This document shows, one piece after another, positions 44,081 through 52,574 of a stretch of DNA of 64,000 bases. The notes under the pieces are model-generated. The model did not search any database. It had not been told where the DNA came from and saw only the letters and a program-made list of their open reading frames with translations. Numbering within the stretch: the first letter of the stretch is position 1; each line of letters begins with the position of its first letter. The stretch is from an uncultured Bacteroidota bacterium (GTDB lineage: Bacteria; Bacteroidota; Bacteroidia; Bacteroidales; UBA12481), in the NCBI GenBank assembly GCA_903851365.1, contig CAINOB010000010.1, positions 50,951-114,950 of the forward strand. The letters are read 5' to 3'. Position numbers and translations under genes: made by a program.

Positions 44081-45445
44081 ATGAAACGGAACAATGCGAA
44101 AAGAATAGTTATCGGCATTGCGCTTGCAGTTGTAATAATTCTGGCAGCCGGGTCTCTTTACATGAGGCCCATTCTCCCGATCATAACTGGTTATTCAGCA
44201 AAGAATCTTGCCTCCGGCTTATTTGTGGCAGGACGAACACAGGAATCCATGGAAAAGGTGGACCTGAATTTTTCATTTATTAAATTCACAAAGAAGAAGG
44301 TTGATTTCGAAAAGAAAGAGGTGACCAGCAGTTTCCTGTGGCATAAATCCAAAGCCATTTATATTGATGGTTTCGGATGCTCCCTCGTTAACGGTTACAA
44401 AAAGGAAGATATGCTGAACCGCCCGTATCAGAAAGTTAAAATCTCTCCCGAAAATCCCGATACCATACCCTGGCCGGCAGGCGACAAGATCAGCGGCACA
44501 ATTCCATCCGGAGTGAACATGGAGAAACTGAAGGCAGCCCTGTCAAAAGCCTTTGCCGATACAATTCCTCATAAGGGTACTTTTGCAGTTATGGTCGTAT
44601 ACAAAGGTCAGCCGATCGTTGAAAAATACAAAGCCGGGTTTAGCAGCAAAAACCTATTTCTCAGTTGGTCGATGGCAAAAAGCTTTACTAACGCACTCAC
44701 AGGAATCCTGGTAAAAGAAGGGAAAATCGATATCAATAAACCTATTGGTTTTGCGGAATGGCAGAAAGATGAACGGAAAAACATCACCATCAGCAACCTG
44801 ATGCAAATGAACAGCGGGCTGGAGTGGAACGAAGATTACGGCAACCAGTCGGACGTCAACAATATGCTCCATAAGGAGGGCGATTTCGGCTCTTTTACAC
44901 TGAATAAAAAACTTGTTTCTCCCATTGGGACAAAATGGGTATACTCCTCCGGGGCAACCAATATTGTTTCGCTGATCATCAGAAAAACTATCGGGAATGA
45001 CAGGGACTATTATGCGTTTCCGCGGACAGCACTTTTCAATAAATTAGGTATGAGAAGCGTAATCTGGGAAGTTGATCCTTCAGGCACTTTTGTTGGCTCA
45101 TCCTACCTTTACGCCACGATGCGTGATTATGCCCGTTTCGGCCTTCTACTCCTCAATAAGGGTAATTGGCTTGGTGAACAGATTTTACCTGAAGGCTGGG
45201 TCGATTATTCAATCAACGAAGCTAAAGGATCCGACGGCCAGTATGGTGCCTTTTTCTGGATCAACAAATCCGGAATATTTTATCCTGATGTGCCCAGAGA
45301 TATGTATTGCTGCCGCGGTCATGACGGACAGTTTATCTATATTATTCCTTCGAAACAGCTCGTCGTTGTAAGAACCGGATTTTCGAAAAAGGATGATTTT
45401 GATTTAAATGATTTTCTTAGCGGAATAGTTAATTCTTTTGAATAA
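44081..45445 (+). CDS. membrane-anchored serine hydrolase, beta-lactamase/class C PBP-like
   Basis: 454 residues; an N-terminal helix (about 8-28) anchors it. The beta-lactamase-like domain has the S-x-x-K motif Ser197-Met-Ala-Lys200 in FLSWSMAKSF, a YSSG motif in the position of the usual Y-x-N (WVYSSGATN), and a later H-D-G (CCRGHDGQFIYI) in place of K-T-G. This set is found in class C penicillin-binding proteins, esterases and amidases of the EstB type rather than true beta-lactamases. Residues 30-145 form a separate N-terminal region. Next genes concern membrane and cell wall, which fits an envelope role. Confidence 0.85.
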   Translation: MKRNNAKRIVIGIALAVVIILAAGSLYMRPILPIITGYSAKNLASGLFVAGRTQESMEKVDLNFSFIKFTKKKVDFEKKEVTSSFLWHKSKAIYIDGFGCSLVNGYKKEDMLNRPYQKVKISPENPDTIPWPAGDKISGTIPSGVNMEKLKAALSKAFADTIPHKGTFAVMVVYKGQPIVEKYKAGFSSKNLFLSWSMAKSFTNALTGILVKEGKIDINKPIGFAEWQKDERKNITISNLMQMNSGLEWNEDYGNQSDVNNMLHKEGDFGSFTLNKKLVSPIGTKWVYSSGATNIVSLIIRKTIGNDRDYYAFPRTALFNKLGMRSVIWEVDPSGTFVGSSYLYATMRDYARFGLLLLNKGNWLGEQILPEGWVDYSINEAKGSDGQYGAFFWINKSGIFYPDVPRDMYCCRGHDGQFIYIIPSKQLVVVRTGFSKKDDFDLNDFLSGIVNSFE

Positions 45446-45453
45446 AAGTTTGA

Positions 45454-45486
45454 TTTGTTAAGCTCAAAATAAATTCATATCTTTTG
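45454..45486 (+). promoter_or_regulatory. promoter candidate for the slipin gene
   Basis: TTTG (45454-45457), 20 bases, TATCTTTTG (45478-45486; one T more than the consensus). A start point about 7 bases further would place transcription near 45493, which supports the ATG at 45526 and not the TTG/ATG codons at 45484-45492 as translation start. Confidence 0.45.
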
Positions 45487-45525
45487 AGGATGACCGGTTT
45501 AGCACCCAACGCACGGTCATCCAAT

Positions 45526-46446
45526 ATGAAAACAAAAAATTCCTTTTCCGTATTAATCTTCTGTGTAATTATGGCCATTGGTTTAGGATTGGCGTATACC
45601 AGATATTCCGAAACCGACAAAACATGGGCCTATTCGATTGCAGTAATAACATTCCTGATTGCCTGGATAATATCCTCTGCAATTAAGGTTGCCGATCAGT
45701 GGGAAAAAGCGGTTGTTCTGCGTTTAGGGCAATTCCATTCCCTCAGGGGTCCCGGACTATTCTTTATTATTCCGATCATCGATAACGTCGCTTATTGGAT
45801 CGACCACAGGGTTATTACCACCTCTTTTACTGCCGAAAAAACCCTTACAAAAGATACTGTTCCAGTAGATGTGGATGCAGTATTATTTTGGAAAGTCCTC
45901 GATGCCAAGAAGGCTGCCCTGGAAATCGCTGATTACAGGAACGCAATTAACTGGGCGTCCCAGACCGCCCTCCGCGATGTAATCGGCAAAACCATGCTGG
46001 CAGAAATGCTTGAAGGAAGGGACAAAATGAGCATGCTGTTGCAGAAAATTATTGATGATCGTACAGAGCCATGGGGCATCAACGTGATTTCCGTTGAGGT
46101 TAAGGATGTCCTGATTCCATCTTCGCTGCAGGATGCCATGTCCATGCAGGCACAGGCCGAAAGAGAACGCCAGGCAAGGGTAATCCTTGGTGATTCGGAA
46201 CGGCAGGTTGCCGAGAAGTTTGGAGAGGCTGCCAAGACATACACCGACAATCCTACCGCCCTTCACCTGAGGGCAATGAATATGCTTTATGAAGGCCTTA
46301 AAACAAACTCCACAATCGTGCTTGTCCCCAGCTCTGCACTTGAAACCATGCAATTAGGCGGACTGGCCGGCATGACTTCCCTTTCCATGGGATTGACCGC
46401 AGAAGCCGAAAAGAAAAAGAAGGAGAAGCCAGCTGACAAACAGTAA
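45526..46446 (+). CDS. slipin-type SPFH/Band 7 protein
   Basis: 306 residues from the ATG at 45526. Two N-terminal membrane helices (FSVLIFCVIMAIGLGLAY and YSIAVITFLIAWIISSA) precede the SPFH domain: DQWEKAVVLRLGQFHSLRGPGLFFIIPI, DHRVITTSFTAEKTLTKDTVPVDVDAVLFWKV in outline, and ALRDVIGKTMLAEMLEGRD. A helical stretch QAQAERERQARVILGDSERQ follows, typical for oligomerisation. Slipins organise membrane domains; the partner NfeD-like protease is not present here. The Lys/Glu-rich end (EAEKKKKEKPADKQ) is cytoplasmic. Confidence 0.9.
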   Translation: MKTKNSFSVLIFCVIMAIGLGLAYTRYSETDKTWAYSIAVITFLIAWIISSAIKVADQWEKAVVLRLGQFHSLRGPGLFFIIPIIDNVAYWIDHRVITTSFTAEKTLTKDTVPVDVDAVLFWKVLDAKKAALEIADYRNAINWASQTALRDVIGKTMLAEMLEGRDKMSMLLQKIIDDRTEPWGINVISVEVKDVLIPSSLQDAMSMQAQAERERQARVILGDSERQVAEKFGEAAKTYTDNPTALHLRAMNMLYEGLKTNSTIVLVPSSALETMQLGGLAGMTSLSMGLTAEAEKKKKEKPADKQ

Positions 46447-46497
46447 GAAATAACCACTTTCTGTTTATTTTTCGACATTCTTAAAAAGTAGGAACCT

Positions 46498-47466
46498 ATG
46501 AGAAAATTACTTTTAAGCCTGATTATTGCTTTGTTTGGTTTAACTCTATGGGGACAAACAGAAAAATCAGAATATAAAACAGTTACTGACAAGTTTACCA
46601 CCTTCTATAATCAAGAAAAATATGACAGCGTATTTTTCATGTTTTCTGTGGAAATGAAAGATGCTCTGCCACAAAGCAAAACAGCCGTTTTTCTTGCCGG
46701 ACTAAAATCACAGGCCGGCCAGATCACCCGGATACAGTTCTTAAAATATGAAAACGGAACCTATGCCAAATACAAAACCAATTTTGAAAAAGCATTGTTA
46801 TCCGTAAATATCTCGGTAGATGATAATTCGAAAATTAATGGATTATTCATAAAACCTTTTATTGACGACAATTTGCCTGTTATAACAAGGAATTTGACCA
46901 AACTGGTACTGCCATTCGAGGGTGAATGGACGGTTATCTGGGGAGGCGATACGAAAGAATTAAATTACCATATTGATAACCCTGCTCAAAAAAAAGCTTT
47001 CGACTTTGTAATTACTGATGATAAAGGAAATTCCTTTAAAACCAACGGGGAAACAAACGAGGATTATTATGCATTCGGTAAAGAACTGAAAGCCCCTTGC
47101 GATGGAGAAGTGGTACTTGCGGTGGATGGAGTCAAAGACAATAAACCCGGAGAAATGAACCCTGTCTGGGCTCCGGGAAACACCGTGATCATTAAGACTG
47201 TCAATAATGAGTATTTATTCTTTGCACATTTCAAGAATCATTCCATTCAGGTTAAGGAAGGGCAAAAAGTTAAGCAAGGCACAGCGTTAGGACTGTGCGG
47301 AAATTCAGGTAATTCCTCGGAACCACACTTGCATTTTCACATCCAAAATGCGGAGGATATGAATATTGCTACCGGTGTTAAATGTTATTTCGATCATCTT
47401 ATTGTAAATGGTCAGTTAAAAACAGACTATTCCCCAATAAAGAAGGAAAAATTATCCAGGGATTAA
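46498..47466 (+). CDS. M23 peptidase with N-terminal DUF3887-like domain
   Basis: 322 residues; signal peptide (1-19, ending LWGQT). Residues 25-120 form a DUF3887/NTF2-like domain (FTTFYNQEKYDSVFFMFS). Then a LytM domain: zinc ligands His and Asp in LNYHIDNPAQKKAFDFVI, and the H-x-H pair in EPHLHFHIQNAED, with PGNTVIIKTVN and GLCGNSGNSS between. M23 enzymes cut peptidoglycan cross-bridges; the four metal and catalytic positions appear intact. It lies 51 bases after the slipin gene and upstream of the L,D-transpeptidase, which suggests cell-wall work. Confidence 0.9.
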   Translation: MRKLLLSLIIALFGLTLWGQTEKSEYKTVTDKFTTFYNQEKYDSVFFMFSVEMKDALPQSKTAVFLAGLKSQAGQITRIQFLKYENGTYAKYKTNFEKALLSVNISVDDNSKINGLFIKPFIDDNLPVITRNLTKLVLPFEGEWTVIWGGDTKELNYHIDNPAQKKAFDFVITDDKGNSFKTNGETNEDYYAFGKELKAPCDGEVVLAVDGVKDNKPGEMNPVWAPGNTVIIKTVNNEYLFFAHFKNHSIQVKEGQKVKQGTALGLCGNSGNSSEPHLHFHIQNAEDMNIATGVKCYFDHLIVNGQLKTDYSPIKKEKLSRD

Positions 47467-47492
47467 ATCTGACCGGCACATCTTATGCCGAT

Positions 47493-47522
47493 TTTGAAAT
47501 CCCTAAATCCGTGCTACTTTTG
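47493..47522 (+). promoter_or_regulatory. Bacteroidota-type promoter of the L,D-transpeptidase gene
   Basis: TTTG (47493-47496), 18 bases, TACTTTTG (47515-47522), a full match to the -33/-7 consensus, 26 bases from the ATG at 47549. Confidence 0.65.
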
Positions 47523-47548
47523 CTGCCCAACCATTTTCGGATATCTTC

Positions 47549-48298
47549 ATGAGACTATTACTATATCTGTTCCCTATATTTTTTATGAATTTCGGATCCG
47601 CCTCCAATTCTTTCCGGGAGGATCAACTCAACTATTCCAGAGTAAAGCAGGCCTATACCGACAAATTGAAAACAGTCGACAAAACGCTTTCAGAACATGC
47701 AATTTCACGAGACAACCTGAGGATTTATCTGCGTGCATTCAAGACTGAAAAAAAGATTGAGCTGTGGGCAAAAAACTCTTTCGATTCGGTTTTTACACTG
47801 ATCAAAGAATTTTCCATCTGCGATCTCTCAGGTACCATTGGACCAAAGAGGCGTTCACGGGATCTCCAGGTTCCTGAAGGATATTATCATCTCGCCGGCT
47901 TGAATCCCTACAGCAAGTATTTCCTATCGATCCAGATTAATTATCCGAATGCTTCAGACAGCATCAGGGGTGTTCATGGCCATTTAGGAAATGAAATATT
48001 TATTCATGGCTCGTGCCTTTCATCCGGTTGTCTTCCGATTACAGATGACAAGATCAAGGAACTTTATGTCTATTGTGTTGAGGCTTACAACAGCGGTCAG
48101 GAAGAGATAGCATTAACCATGTTTCCGACCCAGCTCAGTGATACCAAATATCCTGTGCTGATATCAAGGTACAGCAAGGACAGGGATAAAATCAGTTTAT
48201 GGTCGGACCTCAAAAAGGGGTATGACTTGTTCAACCTGACCAAATTGCAGCCTAAAGCAAAGGTTCTTGCCGATGGGCGCTATGAAGTTTCTTTATAG
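47549..48298 (+). CDS. YkuD-family L,D-transpeptidase (YafK-like), exported
   Basis: 249 residues; signal-like N-terminus (MRLLLYLFPIFFMNFGSAS). The catalytic motif is complete: His153 in IFIHGSCLSSGCLPIT and the nucleophile Cys161, with the upstream strand RDLQVPEGYYHLAGLNP typical of the YafK/YcfS branch. Such enzymes make or remove 3-3 peptidoglycan links or attach/detach lipoproteins. The gene end overlaps the convergent TonB receptor gene by 6 bases. Confidence 0.88.
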   Translation: MRLLLYLFPIFFMNFGSASNSFREDQLNYSRVKQAYTDKLKTVDKTLSEHAISRDNLRIYLRAFKTEKKIELWAKNSFDSVFTLIKEFSICDLSGTIGPKRRSRDLQVPEGYYHLAGLNPYSKYFLSIQINYPNASDSIRGVHGHLGNEIFIHGSCLSSGCLPITDDKIKELYVYCVEAYNSGQEEIALTMFPTQLSDTKYPVLISRYSKDRDKISLWSDLKKGYDLFNLTKLQPKAKVLADGRYEVSL

Positions 48299-50620
48299 GT
48301 TTATGATTATCTGAGCACCATAAAACCGGGGTGGACCTGGTACGTAGGTCGGAATACCGAATGCAAGTCCGGTATTGCCTGCATCGATCAGGTAACGCTG
48401 ATTAGCCAGGTTGTTCATGTTCAGCCGAACACCATACTTCCCATTTGCGCTCAAATAGCCAAGCGAAGCATTTACAAGTGCGTATCCCGACTGGGATAGT
48501 CCCGGAGTATTCTCGTCCTCAAAAAATACTGATGATTTAAAGGTGACAGTCATGTTTGCGGTCAGCGATCCAGCCTTGCCAAGATCAAGCCGGTAGGTAA
48601 CCCCGCCGGATCCCGAATTCCGTGGTGTGAGGCGAAAGGTATTGCCTGCCAGTTTCTGTGGATTGCCATTGGAATCCAATTTGTCAAAGCGTGCATCCAG
48701 CCAGGCATAATTGGCAAAAAGTGTAAGATTTTTTGTTGCGGCAAGCTGAAGTTCGGCTTCCACCCCATTTCCGGTGGCCTTGCCTGAATCTGATATCCGG
48801 TAGATTCCACCATGATCCAGATCGGCTGAGATAGTCTGAAAATCTTTATAGTTGTAATGGAAGGCATTGAAATTAAACATCAATCGATTTTTAAAAAGCA
48901 TGTTCTTGATGCCGGCTTCATAATTGTACACGAGCTCAGCTGCCAGGTATTCCGTGGTATCAGAATTGATCTGGATAACGTTTGGACTGCGGCCCTTTGA
49001 CCAGGAAGCCCACGCCATCATTTCCTTCGTGAAATCATACTGCAGGTTTAACCGACCTACCCAGTCAGCGTAAGTTTTGCTTGCCGTTATCCGGCCATTG
49101 GTAGGTTTGAAAATGTTATTGACTCCCTTGCCAAGCAAGAAGCCAAGTGTGCCAGGATCTTTTGCCGGATCAACCCGATAAATGCTGGTGAGGTTTTCCA
49201 GGATCAGACGGCCACCGGCTGTAATTATCAGTTTTGGGGTTAAACGGAACGATCCGTCGATGAAAAAATCAGTTGCACCGTTGCGGACTCCATTTTCATC
49301 CATACTTTCCTGGTGAAATGTTTTGAAGGGTTTATGGGTTAGAGGGTTGACCGTGAGTGCCAGGTTTGGCTCACCATTAATGATCATGGGGATAGCTTTA
49401 AATCCAGGAATTTTGGCTGCGAGCAAAGGTGAAAGCATGGCGAAAACACTCCGTTCATCCTGTGTCAGTTTATAGGACAGATTGCCGTCCTCTGCGAAAT
49501 AGTTCGCACCGGCAAAGCCTGAGAACCGCCCGACTTTATAATTCAACCGGACTTCCTGGCTAAACTGCCTGTAATTAAGGTCGCCTCTGAAATCCAGCGC
49601 TTTCGCCTTGGTCCCGTCGGCATCCATCACCGAAACGCTGGTCACCGTTCGATAGGCGGTAATCGCTGTCAGGCTGAGCGCATTGCTGAAATTTCTTTTG
49701 TATTGCGCGGTAACACCCAATACACCGCGTTGATCAATCAAGCTATCGCCTTGCTCCAGGTCTACAAAAGTGAAGGGATTGGTGTCGCCCCCCTTAGGTG
49801 CAAAAATGCTACTCTTGAAGGCGGTACCTGGCATTTTGTCGCGCTCGTAATTAAAAATAAGATCGATCGAACTTCTATTATCTGGAAGATATTTCAGCGA
49901 AGCGCGGGTTGCGATGGTATTTTTACCCATCAGGGTTCCACCCGACAGGTTTTCCACATAACCATCGCGACGGTTATAGATCCCTGCCACCCGCATAAAC
50001 AATTTGTTTTTCACGAGCGGAACATTCACATAACCATTGGCCCGCCACTGATTGTAATTCCCTGCCCCTAAAGCTAAACTACCGGAAGTTTCATTCACAG
50101 GCCGCTTTGTAATCAGGTGAATGGCGCCAATCTGGGCACTTCGGCCAAAGAGCGTTCCCTGAGGTCCTTTTAAAACTTCCACCTGATCCATATCAAAGAA
50201 TTCCGTATAAGCTCCCGACTGCTTGCTGATAGATACGCCGTCCTGAAACACAGAAACCCGGTTGTCAAAATTCAGATAGGGGATATCCGAAGTCTGGCCC
50301 CGGATCACAAATCCCGGGAGCAGCGCGGATTGCTCCTGCACCTGCACGCCCGGAACAAAGTCAGCCAACCCGGCCAAAGTTTCGAGCACATGATTTTCAA
50401 TAAACCCTGAGGAAATACTTGTTATAGCAATCGGAACTTCTTGCTGATTTTCGGGTCTTTTCTGTGCTGTTACCGTTACATCCTTCAGCGCAATGCGCTT
50501 TCCTTCAGTAATTTGGCCAGAAGTGTCTTTCGATTTTAGCGACAACCGTTCGTTTTGCTGGCCGAAAGCCACCACACCGGTGCAAAGGATTAGGATTAAG
50601 AGAGTGGCGGCTTTATTCAT
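48293..50620 (-). CDS. TonB-dependent outer-membrane receptor, proteobacterial-like architecture
   Basis: 775 residues; signal peptide (1-20). The plug has ALKDVTVTAQKRPENQQEVP, TLAGLADFVPGVQVQEQ, IRGQ, and VEVLKGPQGTLFGRSAQIGAIHL; the barrel ends in PGPPRFYGAQIIINL with the terminal aromatic/hydrophobic pattern. Unlike SusC-type receptors of this phylum there is no N-terminal carboxypeptidase-regulatory domain, and the plug is like the receptors of sphingomonads and caulobacters. It begins 26 bases after the stop of the ABC ATPase gene on the same strand, so it may serve the outer-membrane step of the same uptake system. Ligand unknown. Confidence 0.92.
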   Translation of the reverse strand: MNKAATLLILILCTGVVAFGQQNERLSLKSKDTSGQITEGKRIALKDVTVTAQKRPENQQEVPIAITSISSGFIENHVLETLAGLADFVPGVQVQEQSALLPGFVIRGQTSDIPYLNFDNRVSVFQDGVSISKQSGAYTEFFDMDQVEVLKGPQGTLFGRSAQIGAIHLITKRPVNETSGSLALGAGNYNQWRANGYVNVPLVKNKLFMRVAGIYNRRDGYVENLSGGTLMGKNTIATRASLKYLPDNRSSIDLIFNYERDKMPGTAFKSSIFAPKGGDTNPFTFVDLEQGDSLIDQRGVLGVTAQYKRNFSNALSLTAITAYRTVTSVSVMDADGTKAKALDFRGDLNYRQFSQEVRLNYKVGRFSGFAGANYFAEDGNLSYKLTQDERSVFAMLSPLLAAKIPGFKAIPMIINGEPNLALTVNPLTHKPFKTFHQESMDENGVRNGATDFFIDGSFRLTPKLIITAGGRLILENLTSIYRVDPAKDPGTLGFLLGKGVNNIFKPTNGRITASKTYADWVGRLNLQYDFTKEMMAWASWSKGRSPNVIQINSDTTEYLAAELVYNYEAGIKNMLFKNRLMFNFNAFHYNYKDFQTISADLDHGGIYRISDSGKATGNGVEAELQLAATKNLTLFANYAWLDARFDKLDSNGNPQKLAGNTFRLTPRNSGSGGVTYRLDLGKAGSLTANMTVTFKSSVFFEDENTPGLSQSGYALVNASLGYLSANGKYGVRLNMNNLANQRYLIDAGNTGLAFGIPTYVPGPPRFYGAQIIINL

Positions 50621-50646
50621 TCATTACTGCTCTAAGTGAGATCATA

Positions 50647-51741
50647 TTAAACCATAATGTTTATTGAGTTTAACCCGGATTCGTACAAAAAATCTATTTT
50701 TTTTGCCATTTTATTAATTAATTCCATGCCTAAATAGTCGATTTCATCGCCTCTGTTTTGGAACGGATTAAATTCCACTGTCCGGTAATTTACATTAATT
50801 GATATCCCATTGTTTTCGTCTGAATATTCGATAGTTACATATATCTCCGGATTTGAGTTTTGATAACAGTTTTTGAATATTTCAACAATCAGCTCTTCCA
50901 GAAAAAGTTGGATATAGTAAACCTGTTTTGATTCCAGGTTATATTTCTGGCAAAAAGTTTCAATCCGGGCGTTCATCGCCACTATATCAAATCTGGTGGA
51001 GAGTATTTCGTAATTAAATATTTTCAGTTTTCTGATAAAAGCCTTGGTTTTTTCCTTTTTCGGGTGATCGAAAATCTCCCCGGGCGTACCCTCTTCATAT
51101 ATTCCGCCTTCGTCCATGTAAAACACCCTGTCGGACACATCCCTGGCGAATTTCATTTCGTGGGTAATGATAAGCATTGTCAGCCCCATCTTAGTCAGTT
51201 TCCTGATGATCGCCAGCACCTCTCCGGTCATCGTAGGATCGAGCGCTGAAGTAGGCTCATCAAACAGCATGATCTCGGGTTCCATAGCCAGGCATCTTGC
51301 AATAGCTATCCTTTGCTGCTGTCCTCCGGAAAGCTCATGGGGAAAATTGTTGACCTTTTCCGTTAACCCAACCAGTGACAGCAGTTCCATGGCTTTAATT
51401 TCTGCTGCTTTTTTATCCTGTTTCTTAACCAGGACAGGAGCGAGAGTTATGTTGTCAAGGATATTCAGGTGCGAAAAAAGGTGAAATCCCTGGTAAACCA
51501 TTCCCATTTTCTCACGCACATGGTTCAGGTTCACCTCTTTTCTGGTAATATCAGTTCCATTGATGAAGATGTTCCCGTTATCGGGCTTTTCAAGCATAGC
51601 GAGAGTACGAAAAAACACACTTTTACCTGTTCCAGATGGACCAATCAGTGCGATGCATTCCCCCTTTTTAATGTGTGTATGGATGTTTTCAAAAACAACC
51701 AGATCCCCGTACTTTTTGGTTAATCCGATTACTCTAATCAT
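50647..51741 (-). CDS. amino-acid ABC transporter ATPase fused to an RsbW-like HATPase domain
   Basis: 364 residues. Residues 1-240 are a GlnQ/HisP-type ATPase: Walker A GPSGTGKS (34-41), Q-loop MVYQGFHLFSHL, signature ELSGGQQQR (136-144), Walker B IMLFDEPTSALDP (157-169), H-loop THE. After KAFIRKLK the usual family end is passed, and about 120 extra residues (241-364) resemble the anti-sigma/serine-kinase type HATPase (RsbW/SpoIIAB): YYIQLFLEELIVEIFKNCY in place of the N-box, VEFNPFQNRGDEIDYLGMEL near the G1/G2 region, and a final strand NSINIMV. The Mg-chelating Asn seems replaced by Glu287, and the D-x-G of G1 is not evident, so this module may bind a partner without being an active kinase. 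It overlaps the permease gene by 4 bases. Confidence 0.85.
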   Translation of the reverse strand: MIRVIGLTKKYGDLVVFENIHTHIKKGECIALIGPSGTGKSVFFRTLAMLEKPDNGNIFINGTDITRKEVNLNHVREKMGMVYQGFHLFSHLNILDNITLAPVLVKKQDKKAAEIKAMELLSLVGLTEKVNNFPHELSGGQQQRIAIARCLAMEPEIMLFDEPTSALDPTMTGEVLAIIRKLTKMGLTMLIITHEMKFARDVSDRVFYMDEGGIYEEGTPGEIFDHPKKEKTKAFIRKLKIFNYEILSTRFDIVAMNARIETFCQKYNLESKQVYYIQLFLEELIVEIFKNCYQNSNPEIYVTIEYSDENNGISINVNYRTVEFNPFQNRGDEIDYLGMELINKMAKKIDFLYESGLNSINIMV

Positions 51742-52418
51742 TTTAATTCGCCTCGTTTTTCTCCGATCGAAAACAATGCATAAACCAGATAGGATAATCC
51801 CAGATAAATCAGGATGCCGAAAAACAGAGCAAAGAAAGGATCGCCTGTTCGTGCCCCGATGTTGTTAACTGTTCGCGTCAGATCGGTAATCGTTACATAG
51901 CCCACCACGGATGTCCACTGGATCAGGTTAACAACCGCGCTCTGATAAACGGGCTTTGCAATGATGGCTGCCTGCGGAAGGGTAATCGCAAAAAAAGCTT
52001 TCGGTTTTGAAAAACCCAGCATCCGTGCCGCTTCCAATTGTTTATGATCCACAGCCTCCACTGCCGACCGCATTACTTCTGAAATATGGGCCGCGCTGTT
52101 CAGTGAAAAGGCTATCACGGCAATGATTACGGCATCGATCCGGCTATTGGCAAAAGCCACGTAATAAAGTAGCATCAACAGCAGTAGCACAGGACTACCA
52201 CGTAAAACTGCAATGATGAACTGCGATGTTTTCCTGAGGACCTTTATTTTCGATATTCTTAAAAAGCACAGTAAGGCACCTAAAATAGTACCAAAAAAAA
52301 GTCCCAGGAATGAAATTAAGATAGTTACCCACAGTCCTTTCAATACCACCAGCCAGGCATCGCCGGCTATCAGGTTTTTATAAAAAGAGTTGAAGATCCC
52401 TTCGAAAAAATTAATCAT
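51738..52418 (-). CDS. amino-acid ABC transporter permease (GlnP/HisM type)
   Basis: 226 residues, five or six membrane helices. Features: VVLKGLWVTILISFLGLFFGTI at the start, FIIAVLRGSPVLLLLMLLYY, and the EAA loop LEAARMLGFSKPKAFFAITLPQA that docks on the ATPase. It is the first gene of a unit permease-ATPase-TonB receptor. No periplasmic binding protein is encoded here, whereas a lobe-swapped orphan binding lipoprotein is at 35.4-36.2 kb. Confidence 0.92.
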   Translation of the reverse strand: MINFFEGIFNSFYKNLIAGDAWLVVLKGLWVTILISFLGLFFGTILGALLCFLRISKIKVLRKTSQFIIAVLRGSPVLLLLMLLYYVAFANSRIDAVIIAVIAFSLNSAAHISEVMRSAVEAVDHKQLEAARMLGFSKPKAFFAITLPQAAIIAKPVYQSAVVNLIQWTSVVGYVTITDLTRTVNNIGARTGDPFFALFFGILIYLGLSYLVYALFSIGEKRGELK

Positions 52419-52447
52419 TCAGGTTTCGTTTTCCTTGATCTGTCTCT

Positions 52448-52490
52448 CAAAAATAATAATTTTAAACATGGCCATTGTAAAAGATTACAA
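52448..52490 (-). promoter_or_regulatory. -7 box and palindromic operator before the ABC permease
   Basis: Minus-strand TATTTTTG (52455-52448) matches TAnnTTTG and is 29 bases from the permease ATG. Nineteen bases further upstream begins a perfect inverted repeat TTGTAA-N4-TTACAA (52475-52490), in the position expected for a regulator acting at or above the -33 region. The TTG-N10-CAA arrangement recalls Crp/Fnr-type sites, but the regulator is unknown. Confidence 0.5.
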
Positions 52491-52533
52491 CGATCCTTCC
52501 GAAAAATATTACCACCGAAAGTAAAGCTGGGTG

Positions 52534-52541
52534 TAACTTTG
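52534..52541 (+). promoter_or_regulatory. -7 box before the NADPH-type oxidoreductase gene
   Basis: TAACTTTG, a full consensus match, 33 bases from the ATG at 52575. The -33 box is not clear. Confidence 0.5.
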
Positions 52542-52574
52542 TATGCATAAATAAATCAATAAAAATTAAACAAA

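Noticed and set aside
47474..47490. Hairpin CGGCA/TGCCG as terminator of the M23 peptidase gene.
   Set aside because: Only 5 bp and followed by a short ATTTTG that fits better as the -33 box of the next gene.
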